From: an uncultured Verrucomicrobiota bacterium
GTDB lineage: Bacteria > Verrucomicrobiota > Verrucomicrobiae > Opitutales > Opitutaceae
Length of the DNA: 5,851 nucleotides
Assembly (NCBI GenBank): GCA_946481225.1
Contig: CAMLNJ010000221.1
Coordinates: forward strand, 1-5,851
Direction: 5' to 3'
Shown: positions 1 to 5,851 of the stretch, one piece after another
Position numbering within the stretch: position 1 is the stretch's first letter
Layout: each line of letters begins with the position of its first letter
Notes under the pieces: model-generated
What the model saw: the letters and a program-made list of their open reading frames with translations, nothing else
Told to the model about the DNA's origin: nothing
Databases searched by the model: none
Translations under genes and position numbers: made by a program

Positions 1-171
1 CCCGACGGCAAGACCGACATCCTCGTGTATCACGCTCGCAACTACGAGAAGATCCAGGGCGAGCCCCTCCACAACCCCGACCGGGCCACCCGCGCCCAGA
101 TCATCCGCTGGCGCGCCGACGGCTCGCCCGACTTCGGCGCCCCCGCCGCCGACGGCCCCTATCGTCCCTGA
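1..171 (+). CDS. GH43 family glycoside hydrolase, C-terminal fragment (5' end outside window)
   Basis: An open frame starts at base 1 and ends at TGA 169-171, giving 56 residues. The fragment reads PDGKTDILVYHARNYEKIQG and continues with a 'DRATRAQIIRW...DGSPDFGAP' segment. This VYHARNY / R-Q-x-x-x-W / DG-P-x-FG pattern is, from memory of the family, the last blade of the five-bladed propeller in GH43 alpha-L-arabinofuranosidase-like enzymes, where the conserved His lies near the active site. The three catalytic carboxylates lie upstream and cannot be checked. The next GH43 gene begins 40 bases downstream on the same strand with no terminator between, so the two are probably co-transcribed. 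Family placement is fairly secure; the substrate (arabinan or arabinoxylan) is inferred. A neighbouring subfamily of GH43 is the main alternative. Confidence 0.85.
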   Translation, partial: PDGKTDILVYHARNYEKIQGEPLHNPDRATRAQIIRWRADGSPDFGAPAADGPYRP

Positions 172-211
172 ACCCCGACCACGCCCGGTCGCCCCTCTCC
201 CTCGCCCTTCC

Positions 212-1204
212 ATGTTCATGCCCGCCCGCCTCCTCCGCCTCCTCGCCCCCCTCGGCCTCGCGTCCGCGCTGCACGCCGCCAATCCGGTCGTCGATACCGC
301 CTTCACCGCCGACCCCGCCCCGCTCGTCGTCGGCGACACCGTCTACCTCTACGCCGGCCAGGACGAGGCTCCCAACGACCGCCACTCCGGCTACGTGATG
401 AACCGCTGGCGCTGCTACTCCACCAAGGACATGAAGACTTGGAAGGACGAAGGCGTCCCCCTCTCCCCCGCCGACTTCAAGTGGGCCAAAGGTGACGCCT
501 GGGCCTCCCAAGTCATCGAGCGCAACGGCAAGTTCTACTGGTTCGCCACCGTCGAGCACGACCGCAGTCGCCCCGGCAAGGCCATCGGCGTCGCCGTCTC
601 GGATTCGCCGACCGGCCCGTTCAAGGACGCCCGCGGCTCCGCCCTCGTCACCAACGACATGACCAAGGCCACCAAGATCAGCTGGGACGACATCGACCCC
701 ACCGTCTGGATCGACCACGACGGGCAGGCCTGGCTCTTCTGGGGCAACCAGAAGTGCTACTACGCGAAGTTGAAGGAGAACATGACCGAGCTCGACAGCC
801 CGATCTCCGCCATCCCGGACGACCAGTTGCACGCCTTCACCGAAGCCCCCTGGATTCATAAGCGGGGCAAGCTCTACTACCTCAGCTACGCCACCGGCTT
901 CCCCGAGAAGATCGCCTACTCCACCGCCAGCAAGATCACCGGACCATGGACCCCGCGCGGCCTGCTCTGCGAAGGTGCTTTCAACAGCAACACCATCCAC
1001 CAAGGCATCATCACCTTCAAAGGCGTGGACTACTTCTTCTACCACACCGGCGGCACCCAGCATAACAGCCCGATCGGCTCCGGCAGCAGCTACCGCCGCG
1101 CCGTCTGCGTCGACTACCTCCACTACAACCGCGACGGCACCATCCAGCGCGTCAGCCTGACCTCCGAAGGCACCGACCTTCCTCCCGCGAAGTCCCGCCG
1201 CTGA
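212..1204 (+). CDS. Secreted GH43 glycosidase (beta-xylosidase / alpha-L-arabinofuranosidase type)
   Basis: This 330-residue protein is predicted to hydrolyse xylosyl or arabinosyl linkages by the inverting GH43 mechanism, outside the cytoplasm. Residues 1-22 form a Sec signal peptide (Arg near the start, a Leu/Ala-rich core, cleavage near LHA-AN). The mature protein is a single propeller domain with no extra binding module. The three GH43 acids are visible: D34 in TADPAPLV (general base), D162 in IDPTVW (pKa modulator) and E211 in FTEAPWI (general acid). H263 in NTIHQG matches the conserved central His. The size is normal for a single-domain member. The style resembles the beta-xylosidase-like branch containing CoXyl43, but the exact substrate is uncertain. 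The start at 212 is preferred because it gives the whole signal peptide; ATG 218 is a close alternative. No Shine-Dalgarno sequence is visible. It lies 40 bases after the preceding GH43 gene, so an operon is likely. Confidence 0.94.
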   Translation: MFMPARLLRLLAPLGLASALHAANPVVDTAFTADPAPLVVGDTVYLYAGQDEAPNDRHSGYVMNRWRCYSTKDMKTWKDEGVPLSPADFKWAKGDAWASQVIERNGKFYWFATVEHDRSRPGKAIGVAVSDSPTGPFKDARGSALVTNDMTKATKISWDDIDPTVWIDHDGQAWLFWGNQKCYYAKLKENMTELDSPISAIPDDQLHAFTEAPWIHKRGKLYYLSYATGFPEKIAYSTASKITGPWTPRGLLCEGAFNSNTIHQGIITFKGVDYFFYHTGGTQHNSPIGSGSSYRRAVCVDYLHYNRDGTIQRVSLTSEGTDLPPAKSRR

Positions 1205-1216
1205 CACCTCATCGTG

Positions 1217-1237
1217 GCACGGGCGTCCCGCCCGTGC
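1217..1237. repeat. Short GC-rich hairpin repeat of the GRDARAT type
   Basis: A perfect 9-base inverted repeat (GCACGGGCG / CGCCCGTGC) is separated by a three-base TCC loop, 12 bases after the stop of the second GH43 gene. Read on the minus strand in the right frame it encodes HGRDARAT, a peptide that recurs in spurious small ORFs of Verrucomicrobiota and related genomes because the underlying hairpin is a dispersed intergenic repeat. That last point is recalled knowledge, not tested here. As RNA it would be a stable hairpin at the start of the 3' untranslated region, without a following U tract, so it is not a full intrinsic terminator. Confidence 0.65.
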
Positions 1238-1252
1238 TCCGTCTCCATCCAA

Positions 1253-1417
1253 CCTAGATCCGGCGATAGCCCCGGCGAAAGATCGGACAAGATGCTGAGA
1301 CAGATGGTGATCGCGGCGGCCCGAAGGCGCACCTGGAAGGTTCGTCGAGCGGCCGACGCGATCAGCAGATGTTCAGCAGCTTGCTCGAGATGAGTCGCGG
1401 CTATCGCCGGTTCTAGG
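1253..1417. repeat. 165-base imperfect palindrome with 19-base terminal inverted repeats (MITE-like or structured RNA)
   Basis: The ends, 1253-1271 and 1399-1417, are reverse complements at 18 of 19 positions. Nested pairing continues inward: 1288-1298 with 1373-1383 (10 of 11 pairs), then 1309-1321 with 1351-1363 (12 of 13 pairs), so nearly the whole segment can fold as one long hairpin. A TA dinucleotide sits at matching places in both arms (1255-1256 and 1414-1415), which would fit a TA-target element, but the palindrome extends two bases further out, so the true ends are unclear. I see no convincing gene in it; open frames crossing it have no recognisable domain. It may be a non-autonomous mobile repeat, a structured 3' untranslated region, or both. 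Confidence 0.65.
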
Positions 1418-1421
1418 ATCC

Positions 1422-1462
1422 AAGGCCGCGGGCGTTTTTCCCCCGCGGCCTTTCTTCTTTTT
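1422..1462 (+). terminator. Rho-independent terminator between the second and third GH43 genes
   Basis: A perfect 11-base stem (1422-1432 AAGGCCGCGGG, 1442-1452 CCCGCGGCCTT) closes a nine-base loop and is followed by a T-rich run from 1451 to 1462 (TTTCTTCTTTTT). This is a textbook intrinsic terminator for plus-strand transcription and should end the transcript of the upstream GH43 genes. Its 3' end is only about 37 bases from the next start codon, leaving little room for an independent promoter, so it may instead act as a leader attenuator for the third GH43 gene. Confidence 0.82.
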
Positions 1463-1498
1463 CGCCGCCCCCTCGCTCCATCCATCCCCGCACCGCCC

Positions 1499-2617
1499 AT
1501 GACCCGCGCCATCCCCTTCGCCGCGCTTCTCCTCGCCACCCTGCCCGCCTCCGGCGCCCCCACGGAACCCGCCGCGCCGGCCTCGGCCCTCGCCCCGGCG
1601 ACCGCCCCGCTGCGTCTGCCGGAGATGCCGCTGCACGATCCCTTCATCCTGGCTCACGCGCCGACCCGCACCTACTACCTCTACACCTCCAACGTCTCCC
1701 GCATGACCGGCGTGCGCGGCGTCGGCACCATGGTCTACAAATCGAAGGACCTGCTGAACTGGGAAAAGCCCAAGCCGGTTTTCCTCGTCCCCGAGACCTC
1801 CTTCGCCCGCCAAGGGGGATGGGCCCCCGAGGTGCATGAATACAAAGGGCGCTACTACCTCTTCGTCACGCTGCACGACGAGGAGAAGACGCTCGCGAAG
1901 CCGCCCGAGGCGCCCATCCTCACGCACGTCCGCGGCACCGTCATCGCCGCGAGCGACTCGCCCGACGGCCCGTTCGTCATGCTCGACGAGAAAGCCCCCG
2001 TCGCCCCCGCCGACTTCATGACCCTCGACGGCACGCTCCACGTCGACCGCGCGGGTAGACCCTGGATGGTCTACGCCCACGAGTGGGTGCAAAAAGTCGA
2101 TGGCACCATCGAGGCCGTGCCGCTCAAGCCCGACCTCTCCGGCGCCGACGGCGCGCCGATCCATTTGTTCAAAGCCTCCGACGCGCCGTGGATAAACGCA
2201 GCGCTGAAACCCGACACGCGCCCCCTCCACTACGTCACCGACGGCCCCCAGTTTCATCGCACCTCCGACGGCCATCTGCTCATGCTCTGGTCGAGCTACG
2301 AAAGCGGCTCCTACGTTCAGACCGTCGCTCGCTCCCAAAGCGGCGAACTCGCCGGCCCATGGACGCAGCTCCAGCCGCTTGTGAAAAACGACTCCGGCCA
2401 CGGCATGCTCTTCCGCACCTTCGACGGGCGCTTGATGATGGTGCTGCACCGTCCCTTCCACAACGCCCGCGGCAAGCTCTACGAAATGGCCGACCACGGT
2501 GATCGCCTCGCGATCATCCGCCAGCGCACCGACCTCGACGGCGACGCTCCGGCGCCCGCTCCTTCGCTCCCGCCCTCCGCCGCGCCGCGCTCGCCGACCG
2601 GCCCGCGCCACCGTTAG
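1499..2617 (+). CDS. Secreted GH43 glycosidase, Bt3655-like branch
   Basis: This 372-residue protein is predicted to be an exported arabinan- or xylan-active GH43 enzyme. Residues 1-20 form a signal peptide (Arg, then FAALLLATLP, cleavage near ASGA), followed by a Pro/Ala-rich linker to about residue 38. Catalytic-site features are D47 in LHDPFI (general base), the WAPEVHEYKGRYYLF motif around residues 108-122, D177 in MTLDGTLHVD (pKa modulator), and D248 in YVTDGPQF, where other GH43 branches carry the general-acid Glu. HEWVQ, MLWSSY and GHGMLFRTFDG are typical of the branch containing Bacteroides Bt3655. The last 25 or so residues are a Pro/Ala/Ser/Arg-rich tail without homology signs, and the TAG stop belongs to the inverted repeat beginning at 2615. 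The start at 1499 gives a complete signal peptide. No Shine-Dalgarno sequence is visible, and a terminator lies just upstream. Confidence 0.93.
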   Translation: MTRAIPFAALLLATLPASGAPTEPAAPASALAPATAPLRLPEMPLHDPFILAHAPTRTYYLYTSNVSRMTGVRGVGTMVYKSKDLLNWEKPKPVFLVPETSFARQGGWAPEVHEYKGRYYLFVTLHDEEKTLAKPPEAPILTHVRGTVIAASDSPDGPFVMLDEKAPVAPADFMTLDGTLHVDRAGRPWMVYAHEWVQKVDGTIEAVPLKPDLSGADGAPIHLFKASDAPWINAALKPDTRPLHYVTDGPQFHRTSDGHLLMLWSSYESGSYVQTVARSQSGELAGPWTQLQPLVKNDSGHGMLFRTFDGRLMMVLHRPFHNARGKLYEMADHGDRLAIIRQRTDLDGDAPAPAPSLPPSAAPRSPTGPRHR

Positions 2618-2720
2618 AGCGTTTCAAATTGAATTGTAGCCGCGCCCGTGTCGGGCGCGTTCCGATTATCGAGGGCACGGCCGACACAGCCGTGGCTACA
2701 CTTTCATTTGAAACGCTCTA
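2615..2720. repeat. 106-base palindromic element with perfect 15-base terminal inverted repeats (MITE-like)
   Basis: The outer arms, 2615-2629 (TAGAGCGTTTCAAAT) and 2706-2720 (ATTTGAAACGCTCTA), are exact reverse complements. After a short mismatched stretch the arms pair again over TGTAGCC and, imperfectly, further inward. Two internal hairpins are present: CGCGCCC/GGGCGCG at 2641-2659 and CACGGC/GCCGTG at 2676-2694, giving a cross-shaped fold. TA at both extremities would suit an element that duplicates TA on insertion, as IS630/mariner-type elements do. It contains no gene. It overlaps the stop codon of the third GH43 gene and sits between convergent transcription units, where it could also help separate their transcripts, although no U tract follows on either strand. 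Confidence 0.75.
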
Positions 2721-2902
2721 TGCAGCTGGGCGGCGGAGCCCCGGGCGGCGGGCGAGATGGCCGCAAATTTCAGAGCGGGCCGAGCGAGGGGATACGCGAA
2801 GGATTTCCCGAATCGCGCGCCCCGCCAAAAAGGCGCCGCCAGATCGCTTCGAGGCGGGTTTCGCCAGCTCGAGGGGCCCGCCGCGTCCCAGGTCGAGCAC
2901 CT
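2721..2902. other. Intergenic stretch between the palindromic element and the response regulator
   Basis: This 182-base segment lies downstream of the minus-strand response regulator. It holds only one short minus-strand frame, 62 codons from GTG 2906 to TAG 2718, with no recognisable domain and more A/T at third positions than the flanking genes. I find no strong terminator for the kinase-regulator transcript; a weak CGCC-T5-GGCG hairpin on the minus strand near 2835 is the nearest candidate. No tRNA or other RNA gene is apparent. Confidence 0.5.
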
Positions 2903-3358
2903 TCACGGCGCCTCGCCGGGGACGGGCGGCGGGGGCTCATTCAAAATCAGCCAATAAAGGTGGAGCTGATTCATCACTTGGACGAACTGCCCAAAGTCCA
3001 CCGGCTTGTGGATGTAGCTGTTCGCCCCGAGATCATAGCTACTGACGATGTCCTGCTCCTCTTTGGAGGATGTCAGCATCACCACCAGCTGCCGTTTCAA
3101 CAAGGGGTGGGCGCGAAGGCGTTTCAGCACTTCCAGCCCGTCCAACTTGGGAAGCTTCAGGTCGAGCAGCATCAGGGCTGGCAGACGATGCGTCTGGTCT
3201 CCCGGGGCGGCGACGGCGTCCTCGAGATAGGTTATCGCCGCAAGGCCGTCGCGCATCACGATCAGCTCATTGATGATGTTGTTTTTCGCCAGTGCGCGCT
3301 GCGTCAGCCGCACGTCGTCGTCGTTGTCTTCGACCAAGAGGATGGGCTTGTTTTTCAT
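2903..3358 (-). CDS. Single-domain response regulator, Rcp1/CheY-like
   Basis: This 151-residue protein is a lone receiver domain that should take phosphate from the adjacent histidine kinase. Visible receiver residues are E10 and D11 in LLVEDND (metal-binding acidic pair), D66 in LLDLKLPKLDG (phosphoacceptor), T96 in MLTSS and K118 in HKPV. The spacing, the VRLTQRAL helix and the YWLILNEPPPP ending are typical of the Rcp1-like regulators that partner PAS/GAF or phytochrome-like kinases. There is no output domain, so signalling should go by protein contact or a phosphorelay in the cytoplasm. The ATG at 3358-3356 is the right start: longer readings of this frame run back through the kinase gene with no receiver homology. 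It overlaps the kinase stop as ATGA (3355-3358), implying translational coupling. Confidence 0.96.
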   Translation of the reverse strand: MKNKPILLVEDNDDDVRLTQRALAKNNIINELIVMRDGLAAITYLEDAVAAPGDQTHRLPALMLLDLKLPKLDGLEVLKRLRAHPLLKRQLVVMLTSSKEEQDIVSSYDLGANSYIHKPVDFGQFVQVMNQLHLYWLILNEPPPPVPGEAP

Positions 3359-5851
3359 GGGGATGACGGGGATGGATCCGGAAGCGTGAAATAAAAGGTG
3401 GCGCCTTGGTCCGGTTGGCTCTCGGCGGCCACGCTGCCGCCGTGGCGGTGGATTATCCGTTGCACGGTGGCGAGGCCGATGCCGGTTCCCGGAAACTCCG
3501 AGGCGCTGTGGAGCCGCTGGAACGCGCCGAATAGTTTCTGCGCGAAGTTCATGTCGAAGCCGGCTCCGTTGTCGCGGACGAAACAGGTGGGCTGGCCGTC
3601 GCGAAGGGTCCGCCCAAACTCGATCCTGGCGATCGGCCGGCCACCGGTGAATTTGCACGCGTTTCCGAAGAGGTTCTCCAAGACTATCTGCACCAGATGC
3701 GCGTCGCAGTTCGCGATCACATGCGGCTCGATCACAAATTCGATCCGCCGCTCCGGATGGGCCGTCTGGAGCCCGTCCGCCACGGTCCGGGCAAGGTCGC
3801 TGAGATCGACCGGCGCGCGGCGCACCTCGCCGCGGGAGACTTGGGCGAGGTGCAGCAGGTCGTCGATGAGCCGGCCCATCCGTCGGCTGGCGTTGCAGAT
3901 ACGATCCAGGTAGTCCTTCCCATTGTCGTCGAGCCGGTTCCCGTAGTCTTCAAGAAGGGCTTGGCTGAAACCGTCCAAGCTTCGCAAGGGGGCGCGCAGA
4001 TCATGGGAGACCGAGTAGCTGAACGCCTCCAGTTCCTTGTTGGCCCGCTCCAAGGCGAGGGCTCGCCCGGCAAGTTGATGATTAAGATCCAGCACCGCCT
4101 GCTCGGAGCGTTTTCGTTTCAAGACCTCGATGAACGCCGGCGCGATCGCCTCGACCGCCAGACGATCTTCCTCGGTGTAGTCGGCCGGCTTGTTGGCCAG
4201 GCCGATACGTCCGATGACCGTGCCTCCGTCGACCAGCGGGACGGCGAGAAACCGTTTGATGGCCGGGTTTTCCGCGTGGCTCGGCCATGGCTGGTTGGAG
4301 ATCTGGCTGCGACCCGTGGCCAGTGATTCACAGAGAGCGCTGGCCTCCGGTCTTCTGAGCGAGGCGAGCGCTTTGTCCCGCCCCGGTTCCCCGTTCGCCT
4401 GCAGGGATCGGTCCATCGTGATGCAGGTCCGGCCGGTTCCCGCTTCGGCTTCGTCGACAAACCCGATCGGGCTGATCGTCAACTCGCGGATCACCTGAAG
4501 GAAGCTGGCCGCCACGTCGTCGTCGGTGACATGCGGCATGGTTTCGTGAAAGATGCGGTTTATGCCGGTGAGGATTGCGGTTTGCCGCCGGATGTGGCGC
4601 TCGTTGCGGGAGCGTTCGGTGATGTCGTCGAAGATGGTGTAGACTTGATTCACGGTCTTCGTCCCGGCGCGGAAGAGCGGAACCGCCTGCACGTCGACCC
4701 AGCGGTAGTCGTGTTCTTGCGAGTTATATACCCCGATGACCACGTTCCTTACCTCGCGGCGGTCGGCCGCGGCCACCCGGGCCGGATACTCGGAGGCCGG
4801 GAGGGGCGAGCCGTCCTCGCGCAATAGTTCGTGCTCGGTGTCGACGGGGGGACGGCGGCCCAGCATCTCTTCCGGTGTTTTGCCGAGAATGCGGGCGGCC
4901 GACGGGTTGGCCGAAATTATCCGGCCGTCGGTGTCTTGGAAAACCACGCCCTGCTGGGTGGTTTCAAACAGCAGCCGGGCGTTTTCCTCCGAACGGCGCA
5001 AGGCCTCCTCGGAGCGCTTTCGCTCGGTGATATCCACGACGGAGCCTTCGGCGAAGCCCTTGTCCGAATAAAGGCGGGCCGAGAGGAGCAGCGATCTGGT
5101 TTCGCCGTCCGGGGCCGGGAGAGTGGTCTCCATGTCCCTGACTTCGCCGCGGTTTTCGAGCATCGATTGAAAGGTCGCCGCGGCATCATCGCGCGGGAAG
5201 AGGGAGAAGATGGATTGACCGTCCTCGTCGTCGTCTCGCGCCGGGGGGCCGAGCAGGCGGGACATCGCGGCATTGGCCTTGAGCAGGCGCCCCGCGGGGA
5301 ATTCGGCGCGCCACAGGCAAACGGGCGCGGTGTCGTAAAGATTGCGGTGCTGCTCCTCGCTCTCGTCGAGTTTCCCGATCGTCTCGGCCAGCGGCGCGAT
5401 GATGCGGAAATAGACGAACGCCGCGACGATCACAAACACCGCCATCCCGCCGATCAGCATCCCTTTTTGGTAGCGATGGAGCGTCGCCGATCGCTGGATT
5501 TCGTGCTGATGCATCCGCTCGAGCGTGACGTCCACTTTGTCCACCAGACGCGCGGCGAGGAGCTGCATGCGGGCGAGCTCGGGATGGTCCCGAAGCTGGC
5601 TCTGCTCCGAACGCAGGACTTTGACCGATGCACGTTTCACTTCGGCCCAAAGCCCGGCAATCTCCTCCAGACCGGCCCGCACGTCCGGAGCGTTTGCGCG
5701 CGGGATCACGCCCCAGGTGGAGTTGCCCAGCGGCACCTGACCGCCGTGCAGCAGGGCTTCCAGGGTCTGGTCATATTCGGCGGCTATCTGGGAGCTGAGT
5801 TTTCGTAGCTCCAAAAGGAGAGTCCAGTCTTCGCTCGAGAGCCCCACCACG
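3355..5851 (-). CDS. Membrane sensor histidine kinase, PAS-PAS-GAF-HisKA-HATPase (N-terminus outside window)
   Basis: At least 831 residues are visible, numbered here from the first full codon at 5850. That codon is GTG but is probably internal, because the expected first transmembrane helix is missing. Residues 1-130 are a helical, probably periplasmic region resembling the PilJ/four-helix-bundle sensors. Residues 131-151 are a transmembrane helix. Two PAS domains follow (about 165-278 and 283-413, each ending in a DITER motif), then a GAF domain (about 422-578) and a short coiled coil. The HisKA domain has phospho-acceptor H616 in SYSVSHDLRAPLRSLDGF. The ATPase domain has N726/N730 (N box), DNGAGFD 760-766 (G1), an F box around 774-777 and GTGIGL 788-793 (G2). 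All catalytic boxes look intact. It should autophosphorylate and pass phosphate to the overlapping downstream receiver. The signal is unknown; the GAF has no evident chromophore signature and no PHY domain follows it. Confidence 0.95.
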   Translation of the reverse strand, partial: VVGLSSEDWTLLLELRKLSSQIAAEYDQTLEALLHGGQVPLGNSTWGVIPRANAPDVRAGLEEIAGLWAEVKRASVKVLRSEQSQLRDHPELARMQLLAARLVDKVDVTLERMHQHEIQRSATLHRYQKGMLIGGMAVFVIVAAFVYFRIIAPLAETIGKLDESEEQHRNLYDTAPVCLWRAEFPAGRLLKANAAMSRLLGPPARDDDEDGQSIFSLFPRDDAAATFQSMLENRGEVRDMETTLPAPDGETRSLLLSARLYSDKGFAEGSVVDITERKRSEEALRRSEENARLLFETTQQGVVFQDTDGRIISANPSAARILGKTPEEMLGRRPPVDTEHELLREDGSPLPASEYPARVAAADRREVRNVVIGVYNSQEHDYRWVDVQAVPLFRAGTKTVNQVYTIFDDITERSRNERHIRRQTAILTGINRIFHETMPHVTDDDVAASFLQVIRELTISPIGFVDEAEAGTGRTCITMDRSLQANGEPGRDKALASLRRPEASALCESLATGRSQISNQPWPSHAENPAIKRFLAVPLVDGGTVIGRIGLANKPADYTEEDRLAVEAIAPAFIEVLKRKRSEQAVLDLNHQLAGRALALERANKELEAFSYSVSHDLRAPLRSLDGFSQALLEDYGNRLDDNGKDYLDRICNASRRMGRLIDDLLHLAQVSRGEVRRAPVDLSDLARTVADGLQTAHPERRIEFVIEPHVIANCDAHLVQIVLENLFGNACKFTGGRPIARIEFGRTLRDGQPTCFVRDNGAGFDMNFAQKLFGAFQRLHSASEFPGTGIGLATVQRIIHRHGGSVAAESQPDQGATFYFTLPDPSPSSP

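Noticed and set aside
101..1252. Long minus-strand open frame of 383 codons opposite the second GH43 gene
   Set aside because: It is Val/Gly/Ala/Asp-rich with no domain, and mirrors the high third-position GC of the real gene on the other strand.
1361..1380. Short direct repeat CAGCAG-ATGTT-CAGCAG
   Set aside because: It is too short and isolated for a CRISPR or tandem-repeat call, and lies inside a stem of the larger palindrome.
1123..1647. 174-codon minus-strand frame crossing the gap between GH43 genes
   Set aside because: It spans a hairpin repeat, a palindrome and a terminator, and overlaps both genes. The HGRDARAT segment is a known kind of repeat-derived artefact.
1373..2611. Long minus-strand open frame of 412 codons opposite the third GH43 gene
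   Set aside because: Its composition is that of an antisense shadow, it has no domain, and it would have to cover an obvious secreted enzyme and a terminator.
2648..3394. 248-codon plus-strand frame over the response regulator
   Set aside because: It is a shadow of the receiver gene, whose catalytic residues are all intact on the minus strand.
3359..3658. N-terminal extension of the response regulator to an upstream ATG at 3658
   Set aside because: The extra 100 residues are Arg/Pro-rich and come from reading the kinase ATPase region out of frame. The ATG at 3358 begins a textbook receiver.
4831..5808. 325-codon plus-strand frame over the kinase sensor region
   Set aside because: It is an antisense shadow of PAS and sensor coding sequence with no recognisable domain.

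Overview
The window is very GC-rich, with C or G at most third codon positions and pyrimidine-rich leaders that lack an obvious Shine-Dalgarno sequence. Three stacked GH43 enzymes, an Rcp1-like two-component pair and a hairpin whose minus strand reads as the GRDARAT peptide all suggest a polysaccharide-degrading Verrucomicrobiota, most likely Opitutaceae. That placement is an inference from style and content, since no rRNA or other taxonomic marker is present.

Left half, plus strand (1-2617): three glycoside hydrolase family 43 genes run head to tail. The first is only the last 56 codons of a gene entering from the left edge. The second (212-1204) and third (1499-2617) are complete, secreted and different from each other in sequence. 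Together they look like part of a xylan or arabinan side-chain and backbone degradation locus acting in the periplasm. The 294-base gap between the second and third genes is full of structure: a short GC hairpin of the GRDARAT type, a 165-base imperfect palindrome with 19-base end repeats, and a strong intrinsic terminator that ends only about 37 bases before the third gene's start codon.

Middle (2615-2902): a 106-base element with perfect 15-base terminal inverted repeats lies between the convergent halves. Its first three bases are the stop codon of the third GH43 gene. No convincing gene lies in the rest of this gap.

Right half, minus strand (2903-5851): a membrane-bound hybrid-sensor-style histidine kinase (PilJ-like or four-helix periplasmic region, one visible transmembrane helix, PAS, PAS, GAF, HisKA, HATPase) overlaps by four bases (ATGA) with a stand-alone CheY/Rcp1-like receiver. 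The kinase runs off the right edge of the window. The pair should form one phosphotransfer unit whose output is protein-protein contact or a further relay, because the regulator has no DNA-binding domain. Nothing in the sequence ties the pair to the sugar genes beyond adjacency.

I see no clear novel system. The best items for a second look are the two palindromic elements, the element-supplied stop codon, and the terminator placed immediately before a gene.
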